From positions 107,195-171,194 of the forward strand of contig RHMC01000002.1 of NCBI GenBank assembly GCA_003719395.1: 64,000 nt of DNA, read 5' to 3'. The notes under the pieces were generated by a model, which had not been told where the DNA came from, ran no database searches, and saw only the letters and a program-made list of their open reading frames with translations. Numbering within the stretch: position 1 is the stretch's first letter; each line of letters starts with the position of its first letter. Source of the stretch: Streptomyces altiplanensis (lineage in GTDB: Bacteria; Actinomycetota; Actinomycetes; Streptomycetales; Streptomycetaceae). The position numbers and the translations under genes are program-made. Of this stretch, positions 8,499-17,400 are shown piece after piece.

Positions 8499-9851
8499 AT
8501 GAGCAGCACGGCCGCGTCCGCCGGACGCACCCCGCCCGCCGTACGGCGCACGGAGACGGTCTGGGACCGCATCGGCATCCCCCGGCCTCTCCTCTTCGGC
8601 TTCGTCGGCGTCCTGATCTTCATGATCGGCGACGGGGTCGAATCCGGCTTCATCGCACCGTTCATCGAGGGCAACGGCGCCGGCAGCGAGGTCCGGGCGA
8701 GCTATGTGATCACGGCGTACGGCGTCACGGTCATGCTCGCCTCCTGGCTGTCGGGCGCCCTGTCCGAACTGTGGGGCCCGCGGCGGGTGATGCAGCTGGG
8801 ACTCGCCATCTGGATCGTCTTCGACATCCTCTTCCTCGCCCTCGGCGCCGCCCAGGACAACTACGCGCTGATGCTGGTCTTCTACGGCCTGCGCGGCTTC
8901 GGCTATCCGCTCTTCGCCTTCTCGTTCCTCGTGTGGGTCACGGCCACCGCCCCGGTGGCCCGGCTCGGCGCGGCCGTCGGCTGGTTCTACTTCGCCTTCA
9001 CCGGCGGACTGCCCACCCTCGGCTCGCTCACCGCGTCCGTCACCAACCCGCTCTTCGGGAAGTTCGGCACGCTGTGGGTCGCGCTCGCCCTGATCGCGAT
9101 CGGCGGCGCCTTCTGCCTCCTCGGCGTACGCGAGAGGACCGGGTACTCCCGGCTCGCGCCGCCCGGGGTGAAGCCGGTCCAGTCGCTGGCCCGCAGCCTG
9201 TCCATCGCCTGGAGCAACCCGAAAGTCGCCGTCGGCTGCGTCGTGCGCGTCATCAACACCGCTCCGCAGTTCGGCCTCTGGGTGATCCTCCCGGCGTTCT
9301 TCACCGACGAGATGGGCTTCACCGACGGCGACTGGCTGCGCCTGCTGTCGATCATGTTCGCCACCAACATCTTCTTCAACCTGCTCTTCGGAGTGGTCAG
9401 CGACCGGATCGGCTGGCGCACCACCATCGGCTGGTTCGGCGCGGTCGGCTGCGCGCTGAGCGTCCTCGCCCTGTACTTCGTGCCCAAGCTGCTGACCGAC
9501 AACTACTGGGTCGCGGTCGGTGTCGGCATGGTGTACGGCGCCACGCTCGCCGGGTTCGTACCGATCTCCGCGCTGATGCCGTCCCTGGCCCCCGAGAACA
9601 AGGGCGGCGCGATGGCGCTCCTCAACCTCGGCGCGGGCGGCGCGGCCTTCGTGGGGCCCGCGATCGTCTCGCTGTTCCTCGGCCCGCTGGGCCGGGACGG
9701 CGTCGTACTGATCTTCGCCGGCCTGTACGTCGTCGCCGCCGTGCTGACGCTCTTCCTGAAGCTGCCGAGGGCGTCGGAGGAGGCCATCGTGCAGGGCAAG
9801 TCCCTCCAGGAGGCCGCCGCCGAACCGGTCGCCGCCCGCGCCACCACCTGA
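8499..9851 (+). CDS. MFS transporter, polyol permease-like
   Basis: A 450-residue major facilitator with about 12 membrane segments and no internal break. The stretch around residues 120-160 (YGLRGFGYPLFAFSFLVW, then VGWFYFAFTGGLPTLG) resembles the polyol permease family that includes ribitol and arabinitol carriers. A WGPRR loop after TM2-3 is the usual MFS signature. The ATG at 8499 is chosen over the GTG at 8484 because GGAGG lies about 8 nt before it. The kinase at 9905 follows after 53 bp, so both are probably one transcript. Substrate inference (sugar alcohol or related) rests on family resemblance and the adjacent kinases. Confidence 0.82.
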   Translation: MSSTAASAGRTPPAVRRTETVWDRIGIPRPLLFGFVGVLIFMIGDGVESGFIAPFIEGNGAGSEVRASYVITAYGVTVMLASWLSGALSELWGPRRVMQLGLAIWIVFDILFLALGAAQDNYALMLVFYGLRGFGYPLFAFSFLVWVTATAPVARLGAAVGWFYFAFTGGLPTLGSLTASVTNPLFGKFGTLWVALALIAIGGAFCLLGVRERTGYSRLAPPGVKPVQSLARSLSIAWSNPKVAVGCVVRVINTAPQFGLWVILPAFFTDEMGFTDGDWLRLLSIMFATNIFFNLLFGVVSDRIGWRTTIGWFGAVGCALSVLALYFVPKLLTDNYWVAVGVGMVYGATLAGFVPISALMPSLAPENKGGAMALLNLGAGGAAFVGPAIVSLFLGPLGRDGVVLIFAGLYVVAAVLTLFLKLPRASEEAIVQGKSLQEAAAEPVAARATT

Positions 9852-9904
9852 CCCCGCACCCGCGTACCACGCATGCACGCGTACCCGAAAGGACCGGCCC
9901 GCCC

Positions 9905-11454
9905 ATGAGCAGCACCGCCGACGCACCCCGCTCCCCCGCCCCCGTCGTGGCCGGCATCGATGTGGCCACCGCCGCGGTGAGAGTGGTGTGCGCCGACGCC
10001 CGGGGGCAGGTCCTCGCCGAGGGGGCGGGCTCCGCTGCCCCAGCCGGTACGCGGCGCGGGCGGCCACAGCGAGCAGGACGCCCGCGCCTGGTGGCCCGCG
10101 CCGCCGCCGCCCTCGCGGCAGGCCACGGCCGCGCTGCCCGGCGGCGGCCGGGAGGTCCTGGCGGTCGCCGTGTCCGCCACCTCCGGGACGCTGGTCCTGG
10201 CGGACGCGGACGGGGAGCCCGTAGGCCCGGCCCTGATGTACGTCGACCGGCGGCCGCCGGCCTCAACGCCAAGGCGCAGGGGCTGGGCGCGCCGCGGTGG
10301 CGGGCCCTGGGCCTGACCGTCGGCCCGACGGCCGCGCTCGGAAAGCTCGTCTGGTACGCGAACCGCTCCCGCCCCGGCCGGCTCCTCCTGCACACCCCGG
10401 ACCTGCTCGGCCACCGGCTGACCGGGCACCCGGTGGCCACCGACTGGAGTCACGCGCTCAAGACCGGCTACGACCCGCGCGCGGGCGAGTGGGCCACCGA
10501 GGTGTTCGACGCCTTCGGTGTCTCCTCCGGCCTCCTGCCCGCCGTGCGGGCCCCCGGCACGGAGGCCGGCACGGTCTCGGCGCGGGCGGCGGCCGAGCCG
10601 GCCTGCCCGTCGGCTGCCGGGTCCGCCTCGGCATGACGGACGGATGCGCGGGCCAGATCGCCACGGGCGCCGTGGAGCCGGGACAGTTCGTGGGCGTACT
10701 GGGGACGACGTACGTCCTCAAGGGCGTCACCCGGGAGCTGGTCACCGACCCGGCGGGCGCCCTCTACAGCCATCGCCACCCCGACGGCTGGTGGCTGCCG
10801 GGCGGCGCCTCGAACACCGGTGGCGAGGCGCTCGCCCGGCGTGGACCCGGCCCGCCTGCCCGGCCTGGACGCGGCGGCGGACGCCCGTGGTCCGGCTTCG
10901 TACCTGGAGTACCCGCTGCGCCGTGAGGGCGAGCGGTTCCCGTTCGTCTGCGGCGAGGCGCGCGGTTTTCGCACCGGTACGCCGCAGGACGAGGCGGACC
11001 GGCACCGGGCGGCGCTGGAGGGCGTGGCCTTTCTGGAGCGCCTCGCCCTGGAACACGTCCAGCGCTGGGCGTCGAGGTGCGGGGCCCCCTGCACGCGGCG
11101 GGCGGCGGCAGCCGCAGCGACCTGTGGACCCGGATCCGCGCCACGGTCCTGGGCAGACCGCTGCGCGTCGCCGAGCGGGCCGAAACCGCGTTCGGGGCGG
11201 CCCTGCTCGCCGCCGCCGGCACCCTCCACCCGGACCTCTCCGCGAGCGCGCGCGGGATGACGGCAGCGGGGCGGCCGGTCGATCCGGTGGAGCGGGAGCG
11301 GGCGGCGCTGGACGAGTCGTACGACCTCGTCGCGCAGCTGCGCGCACGGGGCTGGCTGGCCCGCGCCGGGACCACGCAGATGCGGACCGCGCGGGGTACG
11401 GAGACCCTGGAGGGGTGGGGGCTACACAGCGAGGAGGCTGACCCATGTCGATGA
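9905..11454 (+). pseudogene. FGGY-family carbohydrate kinase (second copy), frameshifted
   Basis: A second FGGY kinase downstream of the permease. Recognisable pieces in order are VVAGIDVATAAVRVV (phosphate loop), GPALMYVDRR, LGKLVWYAN and DLLGHRLTG (hydrolase-fold half), GQFVGVLGTTYVLKG, WWLPGGASNTGGEAL and the C-terminal GPLHAAGGGSRSDLWTRI with AFGAALLAAAG. They are spread over at least five frame changes (near 10060, 10250, 10630, 10840 and 11085). The last piece stops at 11454, 10 bp inside the next gene. It differs clearly from the first FGGY kinase, so the two should act on different substrates or steps. Residues flanking the breaks remain well conserved. Confidence 0.72.
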
Positions 11455-11645
11455 TGGACAAGCTCAAGCAGAAGCTGAAGGGCCACGAGGCCCAGACAGG
11501 AAAGGGCATCGACAAGGCGGGCGACGCCGTCGACGACAGGACCCAGGGCAAGTACAGCGGCCACGTCGACACCGCCCAGGAGAAGCTCAGGGACGAGTTC
11601 GGCGGAGACCCGGGCCGCGGCCAGGACCGGCCGCCCCAGCCCTGA
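11445..11645 (+). CDS. Rv0909/MT0933-like small antitoxin protein
   Basis: A 66-residue, Lys/Asp-rich protein (MSMMDKLKQKLKGHEAQTGKGIDKAG, then DRTQGKYSGHVDTAQEKLRD). The pattern matches the actinobacterial antitoxin family typified by Rv0909/MT0933. The fold is helical and soluble. The ATG at 11445 has GAGGAGG upstream with normal spacing. No partner toxin is adjacent; downstream is a convergent dioxygenase. Such orphan homologues are common in Streptomyces, and a true antitoxin role here is unproven. A strong hairpin follows the stop. Confidence 0.75.
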   Translation: MSMMDKLKQKLKGHEAQTGKGIDKAGDAVDDRTQGKYSGHVDTAQEKLRDEFGGDPGRGQDRPPQP

Positions 11646-11661
11646 GTGCGCGGGGGCGGTG

Positions 11662-11689
11662 GGCGGGGCGGCAGCGCTGCCGTCCCGCC
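11662..11689. terminator. Strong bidirectional hairpin between convergent genes
   Basis: The left arm GGCGGGGCGGCAGC pairs with the right arm GCTGCCGTCCCGCC over 14 positions, with a single G-U. It sits between the antitoxin-like stop (11645, plus) and the dioxygenase stop (11703, minus), an ideal position to end both transcripts. There is no T-run, which is usual in Streptomyces. Confidence 0.7.
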
Positions 11690-11702
11690 TGCCGGTCCGC
11701 GG

Positions 11703-12661
11703 TCAGAACGGCCGGTCGCCCGTGATGGCGACGCGCTCGGCGACCCGGCGGTGCGGACCGTAGTCGTTGACCGCGTAGTGCTGGGTCGCGCGGTTGTCCC
11801 AGAAGGCGATGTCGCCCGCCTCCCAGCGGAACCGCACCTGGAACTCGGGCACATGGGCCTGCTGGAACAGCAGCCGCAGCAGCCGGTCGCTCTCCTCGCG
11901 CTCCAGCCCCACGATCCGGGTGGTGAAGGAGACGTTGACGAACAGCATCCGCCGGCCCGTCTCCGGGTGACGCCGCACCACAGGGTGCTCGACCGGCGGG
12001 AACAGGTCCTGCAACGGTGCCAGCCGGGCGACGGGCGAGAAGCGGGCGAAGCCCGGGACGAAGTCGTGGACGGCGCGGGCACCGTCGATGCGGTCCTTCA
12101 CCTCCTGCGGCAGGTTGTCGTACGCGGCCGCCATGTCGGCCCACATGGTGTCGCCGCCCGCCGGCGGCACCTCGCGCAGGTGCAGCACCGCACCCATCGC
12201 GGGCCGCTCGCGGAACGTCACGTCCGTGTGCCAGACGTTCTCGAACGTGGGTACCGCGGTGCGGTCGAAGCGGACCACGTCCGGGGCGCGCCGGTGGCGA
12301 GCAGCGGATTGGTCTCCAACTCACCCCAGTGGCGGGCGAACGCGCGCTGTGCCTCGGAGGACAGGTGCTGCTTGCGGAAGAACAGCACCTTCCACTCCAG
12401 CAGGGCGCGATCGAGCTCGTCACGCACTGCTGGTGACAGCGGAGCGGACAGGTCGAGGCCGCGGATCTCGGCGCCGATGGTGCGCCCCTGCGGAACGAGT
12501 CCGAAGAGCTCGTACGGACGGTCCGCCCATCCTTCCGGAACCCGCCACAACTCACGGGGGCCTTCGTACATGCCGCCGGCGGGGATGCGGTGCTCACGCA
12601 GTACGGAGGGGGCGGGGCCGGGTGCTGCGGCTGTTACGGCTGTTGCGGAGGTGCTGGTCAT
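11703..12661 (-). pseudogene. TauD/TfdA-family Fe(II)/2-oxoglutarate dioxygenase, frameshifted
   Basis: A taurine-dioxygenase-type enzyme, about 318 codons. The metal triad is visible: VWHTDVTF supplies His and Asp, and the distal His lies in RATQHYAVNDYGPHRR, where the final Arg would bind 2-oxoglutarate. One frame change near 12290 separates the N-terminal part (EIRGLDLSAPLSPAVRDELDRALLEWKVLFFR) from the metal site. The ATG at 12661 has AGGAGA upstream, overriding an opening at 12763. Typical substrates are taurine, alkyl sulfonates or aryloxyacids, and none can be assigned here. It stands alone, convergent with the small antitoxin gene. Cytosolic. Confidence 0.8.
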
Positions 12662-12740
12662 GGGTCTCCTCTGGAAGTCGGGCCGGCAGGAGTGCGGACC
12701 GCCGCCGGCAACGACGGCAGGCACAACGGGCAGGGTGAAG

Positions 12741-12767
12741 AACACTGAGAACACGGAGAACACGGAG
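12741..12767 (+). repeat. Three tandem 9-bp units AACAC(T/G)GAG
   Basis: AACACTGAG, AACACGGAG and AACACGGAG stand head to tail in the non-coding region upstream of the dioxygenase. A 9-bp period keeps any reading frame, but no credible gene covers it. The rest of 12662-13081 holds no gene that can be supported. Confidence 0.7.
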
Positions 12768-13081
12768 AAAGGCGACGCCGAAGAGGCGGACGGGCGCGAA
12801 GCGGGCCGGCGTCAGACGGGCGCGACGCTCAGCGACAGAAACGGGCCGGCGGGGATCCCACCCGGCCGCGGCGGCGCAGAAAGCTGTGACCGCGGGGCGC
12901 GCACTCACCGCGGGGGCCGCTGTGGCGGAGCTCCCCTGTACGGCGGTTCGAGTACGTTCCCATGCCGGGCACCGTACCCCAGCCGAGCGACCGCTGTCGG
13001 GCAGGTGGTTCACGGCATGCCAAGTCCTCGGCGCGCGCGAGGAGTTCGGCTCGTGCACGAGCGGCCTCGTCCTGAGGGTAC

Positions 13082-13100
13082 GGCGTAGACGATCTACGCC
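13082..13100. promoter_or_regulatory. Palindrome GGCGTAGA-N3-TCTACGCC upstream of the LAQTG peptide gene
   Basis: A perfect 8-bp inverted repeat with a 3-bp centre lies 126 bp before the small membrane protein start. It could be an operator for that gene and the coupled glycosyltransferase, or a leader hairpin. Seen in sequence; binding is inferred. Confidence 0.4.
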
Positions 13101-13225
13101 CAACGCATCACCGTGCGTCACACGTGAAGCGCAACATGCGCTTGGTCGTACAACTCGCACACCGTCCGGCCCGTCAACCTGGTGCATTCACAGCCTCAAC
13201 AACCGTCATTCCATGGGGGGACTTC

Positions 13226-13396
13226 ATGTCCGACAACGGGCAGCTTGCCCAGACCGGCATCGGCACGGTCGTCATCGGCGGCACCGCCTACTACATAGGC
13301 GGCTGGATGGTTCTCGCCGCGGCCGTACTCGTCATCACGGGCGTGGTCCTGCTCCGCCTGAAGTTCCGGCCCGGGCGCGGTGTGGGCGAGAGGTGA
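13226..13396 (+). CDS. Small membrane protein with LAQTG sortase-like motif
   Basis: A 56-residue protein: a short polar start (MSDNGQ), LAQTG at residues 7-11, a long hydrophobic segment (about residues 12-42) and a basic tail (RLKFRPGRGVGER). That order, LAxTG then membrane then positive tail, is the class E sortase signal used by streptomycete SrtE on chaplins, but there is no secreted domain or N-terminal signal peptide here. The ATG at 13226 follows a GGGGGGA ribosome site. Its stop lies inside the start region of the hyaluronan-synthase-like gene, so the two are co-translated. It may be a small partner of that transferase; function unknown. Confidence 0.7.
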   Translation: MSDNGQLAQTGIGTVVIGGTAYYIGGWMVLAAAVLVITGVVLLRLKFRPGRGVGER

Positions 13397-14909
13397 CCGG
13401 CCGCCGCCGCAGAACGCCGTGCTGGCTGCCCGCCAGCACCGGTCGGGCACCATTTTCATGGCCATCGTCGTCCTGGCCATGGCCGCCGTATGGACCGCGC
13501 ACCACGCACTCGTCGCGTCCGCGTACGACTCCACCACCACCGGCCGTCTGTCGCTCGTATGGACCGCTCTGTTCGTCGTGTTCATGGTGCAGACGCTCAT
13601 GTACCACCTGGAACGCCCCCGCCGGCTCTCCGCCCGCGGCGCACGGCAGCTCTCGGGCCTGCACGTCGCGATCCTCATGCCCGTCTACAACGAGGACCCC
13701 GGCTACCTCAAGCTCGGCCTGGAGTCCTTCCTCGCCCAGACCCGCAGGCCCGACTCCGTGCACATCGTCGACGACGGCAGTACCTCCTCGGACTACGCGG
13801 AGGTCCGCGCCTGGTGGAACCGGGCAGCGCCCGAGGCCGGTGTCGCCTTCACCTGGCAACGGGTCCCCAACGCCGGGAAACGCCACGCGCAGGCGCACGG
13901 CGTGCGGGTGAGCCCCGAGGCGGACATCTACATCACCGTCGACTCCGACTCGTGCCTCGCGCCGAACGCCGTCGAGGAAGTGCTGATCCCGTTCTCCCGG
14001 CCCCGTGTCCAGTCCGTCGCCGGGATCGTGATCGCCACCAACAACCGGGCGAACCTGCTCACCCGCGTCACCGACCTGTGGTTCGTGACCAGCCAGCTGG
14101 TCGACCGCTCGGGCCAGTCCGCCGTCGGCGCCGTCATGGTCAACTCCGGCCCGCTGGCCGCCTACCGGGCACCGGTGATCCGCGACAACCTCGACAGCTA
14201 CCTGAACGAGACGTTCATGGGCCGTCCCGTGATGTTCTCCGACGATTCCCTGATGACGCTGTACGCGCAGGAACGCGGACTGACGGTGCAACAGCCGTCG
14301 GCGATCGTGTTCACCGCCATGCCCGAGAAGTGGAGTCATTTCTCCCGCATGTACCTGCGGTGGATGCGGGGCTCCACCATCCGGTCGGTGTGGCGTATGC
14401 GCTACCTGTCGATGGCCCGTCCGGCGTTCTGGCTTCATCTGCTGCGCTGGTTCCAGATGTTCCTCACGCAGATGGTCACCGTCTGGCTGCTGGTCGTCGA
14501 GCCGGTCGCTTTCGACCACCTGCCGCCGGTCACGATGCTGTGGGTGCCGTTCATCATCGGCTGGGCCCAGGGGCTGCGCTACCTGGGCGTGATCCGCAGC
14601 GACGAGCGCATCCGCTCGCGCGCGCTGACGTGGCTGATGATGCCCGCGGCGATCGTGCTGGCCTGGACGGCCGCTGCGCTGGATGCGCTGGTACGGCATC
14701 GCCACGTGTGCCCGCACCGGCTGGGGCACGCGGCAGAACGGCGCCGAGGTCTCCCTCGGCGGAGCGGGTGCCGCCGCTCGCGCCGCCGGCCCCGGCCCCC
14801 CGCCGTGGGGCCTGCGGTGCCCGCCGGACGCCACGCCCAGCGCGCCCTCGCGCAGCTCCTCGCCCCGGAGAACGAGCAGACGCTGCGGATCGCACTGCCC
14901 CGCAGGTAG
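13380..14909 (+). CDS. Hyaluronan-synthase-like family 2 glycosyltransferase, C-terminal frame error
   Basis: A processive membrane glycosyltransferase resembling hyaluronan, chitin or cellulose synthases. Two N-terminal membrane segments (AIVVLAMAAVWTA, then LVWTALFVVFMVQTL) precede the GT2 domain: ILMPVYNEDP, HIVDDGS, the DxD-type DSDSC, acceptor region FSDDSLMT and RMYLRWMRGS in place of QxxRW. Further membrane helices follow. Near 14680 the frame shifts; the likely true tail (LRWYGIATCARTGWGTRQNG) continues in another frame, so residues beyond about 433 are wrong. The GTG at 13380 overlaps the small LAQTG gene, and the ATG at 13458 is an alternative. Probable role: extracellular polysaccharide synthesis. 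Confidence 0.82.
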   Translation: MWARGDRPPPQNAVLAARQHRSGTIFMAIVVLAMAAVWTAHHALVASAYDSTTTGRLSLVWTALFVVFMVQTLMYHLERPRRLSARGARQLSGLHVAILMPVYNEDPGYLKLGLESFLAQTRRPDSVHIVDDGSTSSDYAEVRAWWNRAAPEAGVAFTWQRVPNAGKRHAQAHGVRVSPEADIYITVDSDSCLAPNAVEEVLIPFSRPRVQSVAGIVIATNNRANLLTRVTDLWFVTSQLVDRSGQSAVGAVMVNSGPLAAYRAPVIRDNLDSYLNETFMGRPVMFSDDSLMTLYAQERGLTVQQPSAIVFTAMPEKWSHFSRMYLRWMRGSTIRSVWRMRYLSMARPAFWLHLLRWFQMFLTQMVTVWLLVVEPVAFDHLPPVTMLWVPFIIGWAQGLRYLGVIRSDERIRSRALTWLMMPAAIVLAWTAAALDALVRHRHVCPHRLGHAAERRRGLPRRSGCRRSRRRPRPPAVGPAVPAGRHAQRALAQLLAPENEQTLRIALPRR

Positions 14910-15059
14910 CGGCGGCCGCGCCCGCCTCTCGGCCACACGGGTGAGACAACGCGCCAGGTCCTGGACCGGCCCCGCCCGGCCCGCTGGACCACCCGCCGGA
15001 ACAGCGGAGATGACCGGGGCCCTTTCGCGTGGTGGCACTGCGGCCACGCTCACTGATCC

Positions 15060-15259
15060 AGCCCCCTGCCGGCCTTCCAGCCCTCCCTCACGCCGGGCGA
15101 GGCGCTGGTCGGCGTGGCTCCCGGAATCCTGGTGCCCGGCGACCGCGTACGCACCGGATGGCGGCTGGTCCCGGAGGGGTCGGCGCGGTGACGGTCACCT
15201 GGGGCGGGCTGCTCCTGCCCAGGGTCGACACGGAGGACCAGGGCGCTTCCGTCACGTGA
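15060..15259 (+). pseudogene. Possible decayed small ORF in the 14.9-15.4 kb gap
   Basis: The gap 14910-15435 holds no intact gene. Coding-like stretches are readable: GEALVGVAPGILVPGDRVRTGWRL in one frame up to a TGA at 15189, then VTVTWGGLLLPRVDTEDQG in another up to 15259. They may be a short frame-broken gene, but no family is recognised and chance coding in GC-rich DNA is not excluded. Confidence 0.25.
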
Positions 15260-15435
15260 CGGTTCCGGCGGCCATCGGTGGGCCGGCGGTTCCGGTTCCG
15301 GAACCCCTCTTCGGCCCTTCTCGAATGGCGCAATAGCCCGAAATGCCTATTGGATGGAGCGAAGCGTGCGCCGTGGTGGCGCACGACAACCGGAACGGTG
15401 TGTGCCACCGGAAGTTCGGCGAACGGAGCCGCGCC

Positions 15436-16521
15436 ATGACAACCGACCCGACAATTCCCTCCACTGCGGACAACGACGACCGCTCGAAGCCACCCGACGC
15501 AGCCGCCGCGTACATGGCCTCCGCCTACGCGGCCGCCGCGGAGGCCGCGGCACCGGACCCGATCCAGGAGGCGGCCGCTGCGGGGGCCGCAACACCGGAC
15601 ACGCTCCAGGAGGCGGGCGACGAGCCCATACGCACCCTGCTCTGGACGGCAGCCACGTACCGGCCGCTGGACGAGGTCGCCGCGCTGGTGAGTCTGCTCA
15701 ATCGGACCGGAGCCGTTCCCAGCCCCGGGGACGAGGCACTGCGCGCAGCCGCCGTGGCCCGCCCCCTGGACGAAGTCCGGCAGCTGGTCGCCCTGTTGAA
15801 CGAGCATCCGCACGAGGTCGACGAGGCCGGCACAACGCTGCGCGCCGCGGCGTCGGCAGGCCGATCGAGGACGTGGCGCAGCTGGTGAGCATGGCGCCGC
15901 CGACGACGGCGACCACCGCACCCGGCCGGTGCCGCCGCCCACGAGGACCGGACCGCTCCGGGCGGCGAGAAGACACCGGACGGCCGTACCACCGGCGACA
16001 AGGCCGCCGCGCCGCCCGCCGAACGGCCGGACAGCAGTCCGAGGTGGCCCACGAACGCTCCTCGGGGCGCCGTCCCGGTCGTCGGCGACCTGCTCACGGC
16101 CGGACAACAGCACGACGACACCTCGCCGGCCCCCCGTTCCGTACTGCGGTGGTCCGCGGCCCTCGCGCTGTTCGCCTGCGGCCTCATCCACCTGCCGACG
16201 GACTTCGCTCATCTGCGCTCCGGCGGGTACGCGGACGCGCTGTCCGTCGCCGTCACCGTGTTCTGCCTGGCGCTCGGCATGTGGCTGGCCGTCCGGGACA
16301 CGGCGCGTGTCTGGGCTGCAAGCGCCGCGACCGCGATCGGCATCGTCGCCCTGCACGTGCTGGCCAGCATCGGGACCATGGACCTGCTGGAGAGCAGTCT
16401 GGGCGAGTCCTTCGCGTGGGCGGACGCCGCGGCGGTGTCCTTCGCCGCGTTCGGCGCGGTCATCTCCTCTTCGGCTCTGCTGCGCCGCCAGAAGGAGCCC
16501 GACGCGACCAACAGCACCTGA
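15436..16521 (+). pseudogene. Helical-repeat membrane protein, frameshifted
   Basis: A protein of about 360 codons that I do not recognise. The N-terminal part is Ala/Asp/Glu-rich, then come three repeats of about 36 residues with the core RPLDEVxxLVxLL (RPLDEVAALVSLLN, RPLDEVRQLVALLN, RPIEDVAQLVSM). The second half, after frame changes near 15865 and 16130, has four hydrophobic segments (LALFACGLIHLP, VTVFCLALGMWLAV, AIGIVALHVLASI, VSFAAFGAVISSSALL) and a short charged tail. The layout suggests a cytoplasmic helical-repeat domain anchored by a four-helix membrane domain. The ATG at 15436 (MTTDPTIPST) is preferred to the opening at 15343. Role unknown. Confidence 0.6.
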
Positions 16522-16642
16522 CGGACGGGCGCGGCCGGACCACCGGCCGGACCGTACCCGCCGGCCGTGGAGAATCGCGGCGGCGGGTACGGGTGACCGC
16601 ACCGCTCGGATGCAGTGATCAAAAAAATCGCAGAACGGGCAC

Positions 16643-17040
16643 ATGACACCCCCTATGAAGAGTCATCAGCCCGAACTGCGCACCGCCGTCCGGCACACCC
16701 GCCACCGTTTCCTCACCCCCACCGCTGCCGCCGCCGCACTTGCCTTCGCCACTGATCTGCCGGCCGTGGGCGCGGCGAGCGCCACCGAGCCGGACGCCGG
16801 AAAGGTCACGGAGAATCCGTTCATACCGGGCGTCGCCTCCGGGGACCCACTGCCCGGCAGCTGCGGATCGCCGGGAGCGGGAACGCCACGGCTCCTGCAC
16901 GGCGTACAAGCACCTGGCCGGCGAGGCTCCGGACCTGGTCGCCGCCTCGTGCGTCACCGAAGTCGGCGCACCCGGGCTCACCCCGGTCCGAACCGGCCTT
17001 CGCCGGCACACGTGCGGCGTTATCGCGTCCGCCACGGGGG
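16643..17040 (+). pseudogene. Relic of PhoD-type alkaline phosphatase
   Basis: The first 75 codons read like the start of a streptomycete PhoD alkaline phosphatase: a Tat-like leader (RHTRHRFLTPTAAAAALAFATDLPA) and then TENPFIPGVASGDPLP, the conserved entry to the mature enzyme. The twin Arg is degraded to RHR. The sequence then jumps frame to a short piece, SCTAYKHLAGEAPDLV, resembling the region before the metal site, and ends. A full PhoD has over 500 residues, so most of the catalytic domain is deleted. Unlike the single-base breaks elsewhere, this is a genuine remnant. Confidence 0.65.
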
Positions 17041-17107
17041 TACCCCTAACCACCGGCGGCCCACAGAACAGAAGCGGCCGTCGGCACCGAGGAGTGAGGT
17101 GTACGCG

Positions 17108-17373
17108 ATGAGCGAGAAGGAATCCCGGAATCCGGACCGTGAGGACCAGCCACGCAGGGACCTGGGGCCGGGCGCCACTCCGGCGCGGAGCGCCAGGCGC
17201 AGGAGCGGGTCGTACCCGGAACGGCGAGCGCGCACGAGGGCTACCCCACGAAGGGCGGAACAGCCGACGGCGAATCCCTCGAGGGCGTGGAATCGTCCGG
17301 CGAGAAGGGCGTGCAGCGCTCCGCCGAGGGCAGTGCCACCGACACCCCCGCCGACCGCAAGCGCCCCAGGTGA
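17108..17373 (+). pseudogene. Small acidic hydrophilic protein, one frame break
   Basis: About 88 codons. The start MSEKESRNPDREDQP is in one frame. After about 17170 the coding-like frame is another (SGAERQAQERVVPGTASAHE, later EGVESSGEKGVQRSAEGSATD) and stops at 17373. The composition is Glu/Ser/Gly-rich with no hydrophobic core, typical of small disordered streptomycete proteins. GAGGTG lies before the ATG. A second small gene follows 27 bp later. No family is recognised; the continuous low-hydrophobicity frame and normal codon bias argue it is real. Confidence 0.5.
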
Positions 17374-17400
17374 CCCAGGGAAACCGGAAAGGCGGTCTTT

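Noticed and set aside
12829..13023. 64-residue minus-strand ORF with MGTYSNRRTGELRHSGPRGE-type sequence
   Set aside because: Basic low-complexity composition, no clear ribosome site and no recognised family; cannot be told from chance.
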